DNA from: Bombus terrestris | Taxonomy: Eukaryota > Arthropoda > Insecta > Hymenoptera > Apidae | Assembly: GCF_910591885.1 (NCBI RefSeq) | Contig: NW_025963576.1 | Location: 434,001-498,000, forward strand | Reading direction: 5' to 3' | DNA: 64,000 bases | Part shown: positions 12,480 to 26,600 of the stretch, one piece after another | Numbering within the stretch: position 1 is the first letter of the stretch | How the letters are laid out: the number at the start of each line of letters is the position of its first letter | Notes under the pieces: model-generated | The model's input: the letters and a program-made list of their open reading frames with translations, nothing else | Databases searched by the model: none | What the model was told of the DNA's origin: nothing | Made by a program: the position numbers and the translations under genes

Positions 12480-13679
12480 GGGACAACGTGGGACATCGTG
12501 GGACAACGTGGGACAACGTGGGACAACGTGGGACAACGTGGGACAACGTGGGACACCGTTGGACATCGTTGGACACCGTGGGACAACGTGGGACAACGTG
12601 GGACAACGTGGGACACCGTTGGACACCGTTGGACACCGTTGGACACCGTTGGACATCGTTGGACACCGTGGGACAACGTGGGACAACGTGGGACAACGTG
12701 GGAAACCATGGAACAACGTGGGACAACGTGGGACACCGTTGGACATCGTTGGACAACGTGGGACAACGTGGGACAACGTGGGACAACGTGGGACAACGTG
12801 GGACAACGTGGGACAACGTGGGACACCGTTGGACACCGTGGGACACCGTTGGACACCGTTGGACATCGTTGGACACCGTGGGACAACGTGGGACAACGTG
12901 GGACAACGTGGGACAACGTGGGACAACGTGGGACAACGTGGGACAACGTGGGACAACGTGGGACAACGTGGGACAACGTGGGACAACGTGGGACAACGTG
13001 GGACATCGTGGGACAACGTGGGACAACGTGGGACAACGTGGGACAACGTGGGACACCGTTGGACAACGTGGGACACCGTTGGACATCGTTGGACACCGTG
13101 GGACAACGTGGGACAACGTGGCACCACGTGGGACAACGTGGGACAACGTGGGACAACGTGGGACAACGTGGGACAACGTGGGACATCGTGGGACAACGTG
13201 GGACAACGTGGGACACCGTTGGACATCGTTGGACACCGTGGGACACCGTGGGACAACGTGGGACAACGTGGGACAACGTGGGACAACGTGGGACAACGTG
13301 GGACAACGTGGGACAACGTGGGACATCGTGGGACAACGTGGGACAACGTGGGACAACGTGGGACAACGTGGGACAACGTGGGACAACGTGGGACATCGTG
13401 GGACAACGTGGGACAACGTGGGACAACGTGGGACAACGTGGGACACCGTTGGACAACGTGGGACACCGTTGGACATCGTTGGACACCGTGGGACACCGTG
13501 GGACAACGTGGGACAACGTGGGACCACGTGGGACAACGTGGGACACCGTTGGACACCGTGGGACACCGTTGGACACCGTTGGACATCGTTGGACACCGTG
13601 GGACAACGTGGGACAACGTGGGACAACGTGGGACAACGTGGGACAACGTGGGACAACGTGGGACAACGTGGGACAACGT
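12480..13679 (+). repeat. 1.2-kb higher-order unit, copy 1
   Basis: CATCGTGGGA, b-c-d, four b in a row, c-d, the CCATGG 20-mer (12700), b-d-b-b-c-d, CATCGTGGGA, b-a-b-c-d and a CACGTG-forming monomer (13120, with an extra G-to-C giving GGCACCACGT) follow in this order. The same order recurs 1,180-1,200 bp later, the offset drifting by single monomers gained or lost in 'a' runs. A third copy of the same word order lies at about 18640-19420. Confidence 0.87.
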
Positions 13680-14450
13680 GGGACAACGTGGGACATCGTG
13701 GGACAACGTGGGACAACGTGGGACAACGTGGGACAACGTGGGACAACGTGGGACACCGTTGGACATCGTTGGACACCGTGGGACAACGTGGGACAACGTG
13801 GGACAACGTGGGACACCGTTGGACACCGTTGGACACCGTTGGACACCGTTGGACATCGTTGGACACCGTGGGACAACGTGGGACAACGTGGGACAACGTG
13901 GGAAACCATGGAACAACGTGGGACAACGTGGGACACCGTTGGACATCGTTGGACAACGTGGGACAACGTGGGACAACGTGGGACAACGTGGGACAACGTG
14001 GGACAACGTGGGACACCGTTGGACACCGTGGGACACCGTTGGACACCGTTGGACATCGTTGGACACCGTGGGACAACGTGGGACAACGTGGGACAACGTG
14101 GGACAACGTGGGACAACGTGGGACAACGTGGGACAACGTGGGACAACGTGGGACAACGTGGGACAACGTGGGACAACGTGGGACATCGTGGGACAACGTG
14201 GGACAACGTGGGACAACGTGGGACAACGTGGGACACCGTTGGACAACGTGGGACACCGTTGGACATCGTTGGACACCGTGGGACAACGTGGGACAACGTG
14301 GGACCACGTGGGACAACGTGGGACAACGTGGGACAACGTGGGACAACGTGGGACAACGTGGGACAACGTGGGACATCGTGGGACAACGTGGGACAACGTG
14401 GGACACCGTTGGACATCGTTGGACACCGTGGGACACCGTGGGACAACGTG
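13680..14450 (+). repeat. 1.2-kb higher-order unit, copy 2 (partial)
   Basis: Repeats 12480-13260 with the CCATGG 20-mer at 13900 and the CACGTG-forming monomer at 14300. One monomer is missing in each of two 'a' runs and one is regained, so the offset goes from 1,200 to 1,180 to 1,190 bp. It is followed at 14440-14639 by a run of 20 identical GGGACAACGT monomers. Confidence 0.86.
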
Positions 14451-14639
14451 GGACAACGTGGGACAACGTGGGACAACGTGGGACAACGTGGGACAACGTG
14501 GGACAACGTGGGACAACGTGGGACAACGTGGGACAACGTGGGACAACGTGGGACAACGTGGGACAACGTGGGACAACGTGGGACAACGTGGGACAACGTG
14601 GGACAACGTGGGACAACGTGGGACAACGTGGGACAACGT

Positions 14640-17600
14640 GGGACACCGTTGGACAACGTGGGACACCGTTGGACATCGTTGGACACCGTGGGATAACGTG
14701 GGACAACGTGGGACCACGTGGGACAACGTGGGACAACGTGGGACAACGTGGGACAACGTGGGACATCGTGGGACAACGTGGGACAACGTGGGACAACGTG
14801 GGACAACGTGGGACAACGTGGGACACCGTTGGACACCGTTGGACACCGTTGGACACCGTTGGACATCGTTGGACACCGTGGGACAACGTGGGACAACGTG
14901 GGACAACGTGGGAAACCATGGAACAACGTGGGACAACGTGGGACACCGTTGGACATCGTTGGACATCGTTGGACACCGTGGGACAACGTGGGACAACGTG
15001 GGAAAACGTGGGACAACGTGGGACACCGTTGGACATCGCTGGACACCGTTGGACATCGTTGGACACCGTGGGACAACGTGGGACAACGTGGGACAACGTG
15101 GGAAACCATGGAACAACGTGGGACAACGTGGGACACCGTTGGACATCGTTGGACAACGTGGGACAACGTGGGACAACGTGGGACAACGTGGGACAACGTG
15201 GGACAACGTGGGACAACGTGGGACACCGTTGGACACCGTGGGACACCGTTGGACACCGTTGGACATCGTTGGACACCGTGGGACAACGTGGGACAACGTG
15301 GGACAACGTGGGACAACGTGGGACAACGTGGGACAACGTGGGACAACGTGGGACAACGTGGGACAACGTGGGACAACGTGGAACAACGTGGGACATCGTG
15401 GGACAACGTGGGACAACGTGGGACAACGTGGGACACCGTTGGACAACGTGGGACACCGTTGGACATCGTTGGACACCGTGGGACAACGTGGGACAACGTG
15501 GGACCACGTGGGACAACGTGGGACAACGTGGGACAACGTGGGACAACGTGGGACAACGTGGGACAACGTGGGACAACGTGGGACATCGTGGGACAACGTG
15601 GGACAACGTGGGACAACGTGGGACAACGTGGGACAACGTGGGACACCGTTGGACATCGTTGGACCCCGTGGGACAACGTGGGACAACGTGGGACAACGTG
15701 GGACAACGTGGGACAACGTGGGACAACGTGGGACAACGTGGGACAACGTGGGACAACGTGGGACAACGTGGGACAACGTGGGACAACGTGGGACACCGTT
15801 GGACAACGTGGGACACCGTTGGACATCGTTGGACACCGTGGGACAACGTGGGACAACGTGGGACAACGTGGGACAACGTGGGACAACGTGGGACACCGTT
15901 GGACATCGTTGGACATCGTTGGACATCGTGGGGCACCGTTGGACATCGTTGGACATCGTTGGACACCGTTGGACACCGTTGGACAACGTGGGACATCGTG
16001 GGACAACGTGGGACAACGTGGGACAACGTGGGACAACGTGGGACACCGTTGGACACCGTGGGACACCGTTGGACACCGTTGGACATGGTTGGACATCGTT
16101 GGACATCGTTGGACATCGTGGGACACCGTTGGACATCGTTGGACATCGTTGGACACCGTTGGACATCGTTGGACACCGTTGGACATCGTTGGACATCGTT
16201 GGACATCGTGGGACACCGTTGGACATCGTTGGACATCGTTGGACACCGTGGGACAACGTGGGACAACGTGGGACAACGTGGGAAACCATGGAACAACGTG
16301 GGACAACGTGGGACACCGTTGGACATCGTTGGACAACGTGGGACAACGTGGGACAACGTGGGACAACGTGGGACAACGTGGGACAACGTGGGACACCGTT
16401 GGACACCGTTGGACATCGTTAGACACCGTGGAACAACGTGGGACAACGTGGGACAACGTGGGACAACGTGGGACAACGTGGGACAACGTGGGACAACGTG
16501 GGACAACGTGGGACAACGTGGGACAACGTGGGACAACGTGGGACAACGTGGGACAACGTGGGACAACGTGGGACAACGTGGGACACCGTTGGACACCGTT
16601 GGACACCGTTGGACACCGTTGGACATCGTTGGACATCGTTGGACATCGTTGGACATCGTTGGACACCGTTGGACACCGTTGGACACCGTTGGACATCGTT
16701 GGACACCGTGGGACAACGTGGGACAACGTGGGACAACGTGGGACAACAGGGGACAACGTGGGACAACGTGGGACAACGTGGGACACCGTTGGACACCGTG
16801 GGACACCGTTGGACACCGTTGGACATCGTTGGACACCGTGGGACAACGTGGGACAACGTGGGACAACGTGGGACAACGTCGGACAACGTGGGACAACGTG
16901 GGACATCGTGGGACAACGTGGGACAACGTGGGACAACGTGGGACACCGTTGGACACCGTGGGACACCGTTGGACACCGTTGGACATCGTTGGACACCGTG
17001 GGACAACGTGGGACAACGTGGGACAACGTGGGACAACGTGGGACATCGTGGGACAACGTGGGACAACGTGGGACAACGTGGGACAACGTGGGACATCGTG
17101 GGACAACGTGGGACAACGTGGGACAACGTGGGACATCGTGGGACAACGTGGGACAACGTGGGACAACGTGGGAAACCATGGAACAACGTGGGACAAGGTG
17201 GGACACCGTTGGACATCGTTGGACATCGTTGGACACCGTGGGACAACGTGGGACAACGTGGGACAACGTGGGACAACGTGGGACAACGTGGGACAACGTG
17301 GGACATCGTGGGACAACGTGGGACAACGTGGGACAACGTGGGACAACGTGGGACAACGTGGGACATCGTGGGACAACGTGGGACAACGTGGGACAACGTG
17401 GGAAACCATGGAACAACGTGGGACAACGTGGGACACCGTTGGACATCGTTGGACATCGTTGGACACCGTGGGACAACGTGGGACAACGTGGGACAACGTG
17501 GAACAACGTCGGACAACGTGGGACAACGTGGGACAACGTGGGACAACGTGGGACAACGTGGGACAACGTGGGACAACGTGGGACAACGTGGGACAACGTG

Positions 17601-18470
17601 GGACAACGTGGGACATCGTGGGACAACGTGGGACAACGTGGGACACCGTTGGACATCGCTGGACACCGTTGGACATCGTTGGACACCGTGGGACAACGTG
17701 GGACAACGTGGGACAACGTGGGACACCGTGGGACAACGTGGGACAACGTGGGACAACGTGGGACAACGTCGGACAACGTGGGACAACGTGGGACATCGTG
17801 GGACAACGTGGGACAACGTGGGACAACGTGGGACACCGTTGGACACCGTGGGACACCGTTGGACACCGTTGGACATCGTTGGACACCGTGGGACAACGTG
17901 GGACAACGTGGGACAACGTGGGACAACGTGGGACATCGTGGGACAACGTGGGACAACGTGGGACAACGTGGGACAACGTGGGACATCGTGGGACAACGTG
18001 GGACAACGTGGGACAACGTGGGACATCGTGGGACAACGTGGGACAACGTGGGACAACGTGGGAAACCATGGAACAACGTGGGACAACGTGGGACACCGTT
18101 GGACATCGTTGGACATCGTTGGACACCGTGGGACAACGTGGGACAACGTGGGACAACGTGGGACAACGTGGGACAACGTGGGACAACGTGGGACAACGTG
18201 GGACAACGTGGGACAACGTGGGACAACGTGGGACAACGTGGGACAACGTGGGACATCGTGGGACAACGTGGGACAACGTGGGACACCGTTGGACATCGCT
18301 GGACACCGTTGGACATCGTTGGACACCGTGGGACAACGTGGGACAACGTGGGACAACGTGGGACAACGTGGGACAACGTGGGACAACGTGGGACAACGTG
18401 GGACAACGTGGGACATCGTGGGACAACGTGGGACAACGTGGGACAACGTGGGACATCGTTGGACACCGTT
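14640..18470 (+). repeat. ~4-kb duplicated block, copy 1
   Basis: The markers of this block recur in the same order in 19609-23660. CCATGG 20-mers at 14910, 15100, 16280, 17170 and 18060 pair with 19889, 20079, 21039, 21839 and 23219. GGGAAAACGT at 15000 pairs with 19979. A TAG-bearing junction at 16420 pairs with 21209. GTCGG variants at 16879 and 17769 pair with 21549 and 22929, and CGCT variants pair as well. The offset changes from about 4.97 to 4.76, 4.67 and 5.16 kb, so each copy has gained and lost internal segments. Singletons include GGGATAACGT at 14690 (a TAA), ACATGG near 16085, CAACAG at 16741 and CAAGGT near 17200. One marker, the 20-mer at 17400, has no partner in copy 2. Confidence 0.85.
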
Positions 18471-19599
18471 GGACACCGTGGGACAACGTGGGACAACGTG
18501 GGACAACGTGGGACAACGTGGGACAACGTGGGACAACGTGGGACAACGTGGGACAACGTGGGACAACGTGGGACAACGTGGGACAACGTGGGACAACGTG
18601 GGACAACGTGGGACAACGTGGGACAACGTGGGACAACGTGGGACAACGTGGGACATCGTGGGACAACGTGGGACAACGTGGGACAACGTGGGACAACGTG
18701 GGACAACGTGGGACACCGTTGGACATCGTTGGACACCGTGGGACAACGTGGGACAACGTGGGACAACGTGGGACACCGTTGGACACCGTTGGACACCGTT
18801 GGACACCGTTGGACATCGTTGGACACCGTGGGACAACGTGGGACAACGTGGGACAACGTGGGAAACCATGGAACAACGTGGGACAACGTGGGACACCGTT
18901 GGACATCGTTGGACAACGTGGGACAACGTGGGACAACGTGGGACAACGTGGGACAACGTGGGACAACGTGGGACAACGTGGGACACCGTTGGACACCGTG
19001 GGACACCGTTGGACACCGTTGGACATCGTTGGACACCGTGGGACAACGTGGGACAACGTGGGACAACGTGGGACAACGTGGGACAACGTGGGACAACGTG
19101 GGACAACGTGGGACAACGTGGGACAACGTGGGACAACGTGGGACAACGTGGGACATCGTGGGACAACGTGGGACAACGTGGGACAACGTGGGACAACGTG
19201 GGACACCGTTGGACAACGTGGGACACCGTTGGACATCGTTGGACACCGTGGGACAACGTGGGACAACGTGGGACCACGTGGGACAACGTGGGACAACGTG
19301 GGACAACGTGGGACAACGTGGGACAACGTGGGACAACGTGGGACATCGTGGGACAACGTGGGACAACGTGGGACACCGTTGGACATCGTTGGACACCGTG
19401 GGACACCGTGGGACAACGTGGGACAACGTGGGACAACGTGGGACAACGTGGGACAACGTGGGACAACGTGGGACAACGTGGGACAACGTGGGAAAACGTG
19501 GGACAACGTGGGACAACGTGGGACAACGTGGGACAACGTGGGACAACGTGGGACAACGTGGGACATCGTGGGACAACGTGGGACAACGTGGGACAACGT
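18471..19599 (+). repeat. Satellite segment resembling the 1.2-kb unit
   Basis: From about 18640 to 19420 the order of words matches 12480-13260 at an offset of about 6,150-6,160 bp: CATCGTGGGA at 18651, CCATGG 20-mer at 18860, CACGTG-forming monomer at 19270, paired d monomers near 19391-19410. The rest is runs of GGGACAACGT, with a GGGAAAACGT near 19490. It separates the two ~4-kb blocks. No gene is present. Confidence 0.83.
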
Positions 19600-19608
19600 G
19601 GTTAACGT
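19600..19608 (+). other. 9-bp monomer GGTTAACGT (second phase break)
   Basis: GGTTAACGT replaces a GGGACAACGT and creates a GTTAAC hexamer found nowhere else in the window. Two 10-bp GGTTCAACGT monomers occur at 59227 and 62877; deleting their C would give this one, but the flanking words differ, so common origin is not shown. Downstream monomers start at 9 modulo 10. It marks almost exactly the left edge of the second ~4-kb block. Confidence 0.93.
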
Positions 19609-22600
19609 GGGACACCGTTGGACAACGTGGGACACCGTTGGACATCGTTGGACACCGTGGGACAACGTGGGACAACGTGGGACCACGTGGGACAACGTGG
19701 GACAACGTGGGACAACGTGGGACAACGTGGGACATCGTGGGACAACGTGGGACAACGTGGGACAACGTGGGACAACGTGGGACAACGTGGGACAACGTGG
19801 GACACCGTTGGACACCGTTGGACACCGTTGGACACCGTTGGACATCGTTGGACACCGTGGGACAACGTGGGACAACGTGGGACAACGTGGGAAACCATGG
19901 AACAACGTGGGACAACGTGGGACACCGTTGGACATCGTTGGACATCGTTGGACACCGTGGGACAACGTGGGACAACGTGGGAAAACGTGGGACAACGTGG
20001 GACACCGTTGGACATCGCTGGACACCGTTGGACATCGTTGGACACCGTGGGACAACGTGGGACAACGTGGGACAACGTGGGAAACCATGGAACAACGTGG
20101 GACAACGTGGGACACCGTTGGACATCGTTGGACAACGTGGGACAACGTGGGACAACGTGGGACAACGTGGGACAACGTGGGACAACGTGGGACACCGTTG
20201 GACAACGTGGGACACCGTTGGACATCGTTGGACACCGTGGGACAACGTGGGACAACGTGGGACCACGTGGGACAACGTGGGACAACGTGGGACAACGTGG
20301 GACAACGTGGGACAACGTGGGACAACGTGGGACAACGTGGGACATCGTGGGACAACGTGGGACAACGTGGGACAACGTGGGACAACGTGGGACAACGTGG
20401 GACACCGTTGGACATCGTTGGACACCGTGGGACAACGTGGGACAACGTGGGACAACGTGGGACAACGTGGGACAACGTGGGACAACGTGAGACAACGTGG
20501 GACAACGTGGGACAACGTGGGACAACGTGGGACAACGTGGGACAACGTGGGACACCGTTGGACAACGTGGGACACCGTTGGACATCGTTGGACACCGTGG
20601 GACAACGTGGGACAACGTGGGACAACGTGGGACAACGTGGGACAACGTGGGACACCGTTGGACATCGTTGGACATCGTTGGACATCGTGGGACACCGTTG
20701 GACATCGTTGGACATCGTTGGACACCGTTGGACACCGTTGGACAACGTGGGACATCGTGGGACAACGTGGGACAACGTGGGACAACGTGGGACAACGTGG
20801 GACACCGTTGGACACCGTGGGACACCGTTGGACACCGTTGGACACCGTTGGACATCGTTGGACATCGTTGGACATCGTGGGACACCGTTGGACATCGTTG
20901 GACATCGTTGGACACCGTTGGACATCGTTGGACACCGTTGGACATCGTTGGACATCGTTGGACATCGTGGGACACCGTTGGACATCGTTGCACATCGTTG
21001 GACACCGTGGGACAACGTGGGACAACGTGGGACAACGTGGGAAACCATGGAACAACGTGGGACAACGTGGGACACCGTTGGACATCGTTGGACAACGTGG
21101 GACAACGTGGGACAACGTGGGACAACGTGGGACAACGTGGGACAACGTGGGACAACGTGGGACACCGTTGGACACCGTGGGACACCGTTGGACACCGTTG
21201 GACATCGTTAGACACCGTGGAACAACGTGGGACAACGTGGGACAACGTGGGACACCGTTGGACACCGTTGGACATCGTTGGACACCGTGGGACAACGTGG
21301 GACAACGTTGGACATCGTTGGACATCGTTGGACACCGTTGGACACCGTTGGACACCGTTGGACATCGTTGGACACCGTGGGACAACGTGGGACAACGTGG
21401 GACAACGTGGGACAACATGGGACAACGTGGGACAACGTGGGACAACGTGGGACACCGTTGGACACCGTGGGACACCGTTGGACACCGTTGGACATCGTTG
21501 GACACCGTGGGACAACGTGGGACAACGTGGGACAACGTGGGACAACGTCGGACAACGTGGGACAACGTGGGACATCGTGGGACAACGTGGGACAACGTGG
21601 GACAACGTGGGACACCGTTGGACACCGTGGGACACCGTTGGACACCGTTGGACATCGTTGGACACCGTGGGACAACGTGGGACAACGTGGGACAACGTGG
21701 GACAACGTGGGACATCGTGGGACAACGTGGGACAACGTGGGACAACGTGGGACAACGTGGGACATCGTGGGACAACGTGGGACAACGTGGGACAACGTGG
21801 GACATCGTGGGACAACGTGGGACAACGTGGGACAACGTGGGAAACCATGGAACAACGTGGGACAACGTGGGACACCGTTGGACATCGTTGGACATCGTTG
21901 GACACCGTGGGACAACGTGGGACAACGTGGGACAACGTGGGACAACGTGGGACAACGTGGGACAACGTCGGACAACGTGGGACAACGTGGGACAACGTGG
22001 GACAACGTGGGACAACGTGGGACAACGTGGGACAACGTGGGACAACGTGGGACAACGTGGGACAACGTGGGACATCGTGGGACAACGTGGGACAACGTGG
22101 GACACCGTTGGACATCGCTGGACACCGTTGGACATCGTTGGACACCGTGGGACAACGTGGGACAACGTGGGACAACGTGGGACAACGTGGGACAACGTGG
22201 GACAACGTGGGACAACGTGGGACAACGTGGGACAACGTGGGACATCGTGGGACAACGTGGGACAACGTGGGACAACGTGGGACAACGTGGGACATCGTTG
22301 GACACCGTTGGACACCGTGGGACAACGTGGGACAACGTGGGACAACGTGGGACAACGTGGGACAACGTGGGACAACGTGGGACAACGTGGGACAACGTGG
22401 GACAACGTGGGACAACGTGGGACAACGTGGGACAACGTGGGACAACGTGGGACAACGTGGGACATCGTGGGACAACGTGGGACAACGTGGGACAACGTGG
22501 GACAACGTGGGACAACGTGGGACAACGTGGGACAACGTGGGACAACGTGGGACAACGTGGGACAACGTGGGACAACGTGGGACAACGTGGGACAACGTGG

Positions 22601-23660
22601 GACACCGTTGGACATCGTTGGACATCGTTGGACACCGTGGGACAACGTGGGACAACGTGGGACAACGTGGGACAACGTCGGACAACGTGGGACAACGTGG
22701 GACAACGTGGGACAACGTGGGACAACGTGGGACAACGTGGGACAACGTGGGACAACGTGGGACAACGTGGGACATCGTGGGACAACGTGGGACAACGTGG
22801 GACACCGTTGGACATCGCTGGACACCGTTGGACATCGTTGGACACCGTGGGACAACGTGGGACAACGTGGGACAACGTGGGACACCGTGGGACAACGTGG
22901 GACAACGTGGGACAACGTGGGACAACGTCGGACAACGTGGGACAACGTGGGACATCGTGGGACAACGTGGGACAACGTGGGACAACGTGGGACACCGTTG
23001 GACACCGTGGGACACCGTTGGACACCGTTGGACATCGTTGGACACCGTGGGACAACGTGGGACAACGTGGGACAACGTGGGACAACGTGGGACATCGTGG
23101 GACAACGTGGGACAACGTGGGACAACGTGGGACAACGTGGGACATCGTGGGACAACGTGGGACAACGTGGGACAACGTGGGACATCGTTGGACAACGTGG
23201 GACAACGTGGGACAACGTGGGAAACCATGGAACAACGTGGGACAACGTGGGACACCGTTGGACATCGTTGGACATCGTTGGACACCGTGGGACAACGTGG
23301 GACAACGTGGGACAACGTGGGACAACGTGGGACAACGTGGGACAACGTGGGACAACGTGGGACAACGTGGGACAACGTGGGACAACGTGGGACAACGTGG
23401 GACAACGTGGGACATCGTGGGACAACGTGGGACAACGTGGGACACCGTTGGACATCGCTGGACACCGTTGGACATCGTTGGACACCGTGGGACAACGTGG
23501 GACAACGTGGGACAACGTGGGACAACGTGGGACAACGTGGGACAACGTGGGACAACGTGGGACAACGTGGGACAACGTGGGACAACGTGGGACATCGTGG
23601 GACAACGTGGGACAACGTGGGACAACGTGGGACAACGTGGGACATCGTTGGACACCGTTG
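19609..23660 (+). repeat. ~4-kb duplicated block, copy 2
   Basis: Counterpart of 14640-18470 with the paired markers listed there. Parts align at constant offsets: about 4,970-4,980 bp up to 20080, about 4,760 bp through the TGG-rich block at 20649-21010, about 4,670 bp through 21340-21900, and about 5,160 bp through 22610-23590. A G-to-A at 20490 creates a TGA. Because one copy lies before and one after the phase break at 19600, the duplication has kept the 10-bp register within each copy. Confidence 0.85.
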
Positions 23661-26600
23661 GACACCGTGGGACAACGTGGGACAACGTGGGACAACGTGG
23701 GACAACGTGGGACAACGTGGGACAACGTGGGACAACGTGGGACACCGTTGGACATCGTTGGACACCGTGGGACAACGTGGGACAACGTGGGACAACGTGG
23801 GACACCGTTGGACACCGTTGGACACCGTTGGACACCGTTGGACATCGTTGGACACCGTGGGACATCGTGGGACAACGTGGGACAACGTGGGACACCGTTG
23901 GACATCGTTGGACATCGTTGGACACCGTGGGACAACGTGGGACAACGTGGGACAACGTGGGACAACGTGGGACAACGTGGGACAACGTGGGACAACGTGG
24001 GACAACGTGGGACAACGTGGGACAACGTGGGACAACGTGGGACAACGTCGGACAACGTGGGACAACGTGGGACAACGTGGGACATCGTGGGACAACGTGG
24101 GACAACGTGGGACAACGTGGGACAACGTGGGACACCGTTGGACAACGTGGGACACCGTTGGACATCGTTGGACACCGTGGGACAACGTGGGACAACGTGG
24201 GACCACGTGGGACAACGTGGGACAACGTGGGACAACGTGGGACAACGTGGGACATCGTGGGACAACGTGGGACAACGTGGGACAACGTGGGACAACGTGG
24301 GACAACGTGGGACAACGTTGGACATCGTTGGACATCGTTGGACATCGTGGGACAACGTGGGACAACGTGGGAAAACGTGGGACAACGTGGGACACCGTTG
24401 GACATCGCTGGACACCGTTGGACATCGTTGGACACCGTGGGACAACGTGGGACAACGTGGGACAACGTGGGAAACCATGGAACAACGTGGGACAACGTGG
24501 GACACCGTTGGACATCGTTGGACAACGTGGGACAACGTGGGACAACGTGGGACAACGTGGGACAACGTGGGACAACGTGGGACAACGTGGGACACCGTTG
24601 GACACCGTGGGACACCGTTGGACACCGTTGGACATCGTTGGACACCGTGGGACAACGTGGGACAACGTGGGACAACGTGGGACAACGTGGGACAACGTGG
24701 GACAACGTGGGACAACGTGGGACAACGTGGGACAACGTGGGACAACGTGGAACAACGTGGGACATCGTGGGACAACGTGGGACAACGTGGGACAACGTGG
24801 GACACCGTTGGACAACGTGGGACACCGTTGGACATCGTTGGACACCGTGGGACAACGTGGGACAACGTGGGACCACGTGGGACAACGTGGGACAACGTGG
24901 GACAACGTGGGACAACGTGGGACAACGTGGGACAACGTGGGACAACGTGGGACATCGTGGGACAACGTGGGACAACGTGGGACAACGTGGGACAACGTGG
25001 GACAACGTGGGACACCGTTGGACATCGTTGGACACCGTGGGACAACGTGGGACAACGTGGGACAACGTGGGACAACGTGGGACAACGTGGGACAACGTGG
25101 GACAACGTGGGACAACGTGGGACAACGTGGGACAACGTGGGACAACGTGGGACATCGTTGGACAACGTGGGACACCGTTGGACATCGTTGGACACCGTGG
25201 GACATCGTGGGACAACGTGGGACAACGTGGGACAACGTGGGACAACGTGGGACACCGTTGGACATCGTTGGACATCGTTGGACATCGTGGGACACCGTGG
25301 GACAACGTGGGACAACGTGGGACAACGTGGGACAACGTGGGACAACGTGGGACACCGTTGGACACCGTGGGACACCGTGGGACACCGTTGGACACCGTGG
25401 GACACCGTTGGACACCGTTGGACATCGTGGGACAACGTGGGACAACGTGGGACAACGTGGGACAACGTGGGACAACGTGGGACAACGTGGGACAACGTGG
25501 GACAACGTGGGACAACGTGGGACAACGTGGGACATCGTGGGACAACGTGGGACAACGTGGGACAACGTGGGACAACGTGGGACACCGTTGGACACCGTGG
25601 GACACCGTTGGACACCGTTGGACATCGTTGGACACCGTGGGACAACGTGGGACAACGTGGGACAACGTGGGACAACGTCGGACAACGTGGGACAACGTGG
25701 GACATCGTGGGACTACGTGGGACAACGTGGGACAACGTGGGACACCGTTGGACACCGTGGGACACCGTTGGACACCGTTGGACATCGTTGGACACCGTGG
25801 GACAACGTGGGACAACGTGGGACAACGTGGGACAACGTGGGACATCGTGGGACAACGTGGGACAACGTGGGACAACGTGGGACAACGTGGGACAACGTGG
25901 GACAACGTGGGACAACGTGGGACAACGTGGGAAACCATGGAACAACGTGGGACAACGTGGGACACCGTTGGACATCGTTGGACATCGTTGGACACCGTGG
26001 GACAACGTGGGACAACGTGGGACAACGTGGGACAACGTCGGACAACGTGGGACAACGTGGGACAACGTGGGACAACGTGGGACAACGTGGGACAACGTGG
26101 GACAACGTGGGACAACGTGGGACAACGTGGGACAACGTGGGACATCGTGGGACAACGTGGGACAACGTGGGACACCGTTGGACATCGCTGGACACCGTTG
26201 GACATCGTTGGACACCGTGGGACAACGTGGGACAACGTGGGACAACGTGGGACAACGTGGGACAACGTGGGACAACGTGGGACAACGTGGGACAACGTGG
26301 GACAACGTGGGACAACGTGGGACAACGTGGGACAACGTGGGACACCGTTGGACACCGTGGGACACCGTTGGACACCGTTGGACATCGTTGGACATCGTTG
26401 GACATCGTTGGACATCGTTGGACACCGTTGGACACCGTTGGACACCGTTGGACATCGTTGGACACCGTGGGACAACGTGGGACAACGTGGGACAACGTGG
26501 GACAACATGGGACAACGTGGGACAACGTGGGACAACGTGGGACACCGTTGGACACCGTGGGACACCGTTGGACACCGTTGGACATCGTTGGACACCGTGG

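Larger units (their letters stand above)
9770..14639 (+). other. Longest uniform GGGACAACGT runs (G-quadruplex-compatible)
   Basis: The two longest uninterrupted runs, 20 monomers each, are at 9770-9969 and 14440-14639. Runs of 17-19 are at about 6820-7009, 18480-18650, 32687-32876 and 33267-33436. In such runs the + strand reads GGG-N7-GGG-N7-GGG-N7-GGG, just inside the usual G3N1-7 quadruplex pattern. Any b or c monomer breaks the pattern by replacing GGG with TGG. Formation is an inference; seven-base loops are expected to be weak. Confidence 0.55.

Noticed and set aside
19600..19608. Insertion or excision footprint of a mobile element at GGTTAACGT
   Set aside because: No target-site duplication, terminal inverted repeat or foreign sequence is present; two substitutions and one deletion are enough.
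16419..21230. Stop codons such as those at 16420 and 21209 as ends of real genes
   Set aside because: The two sites are paralogous copies of one point change in TGGACACC-type monomers; neighbouring frames stay open and there is no other gene signal.
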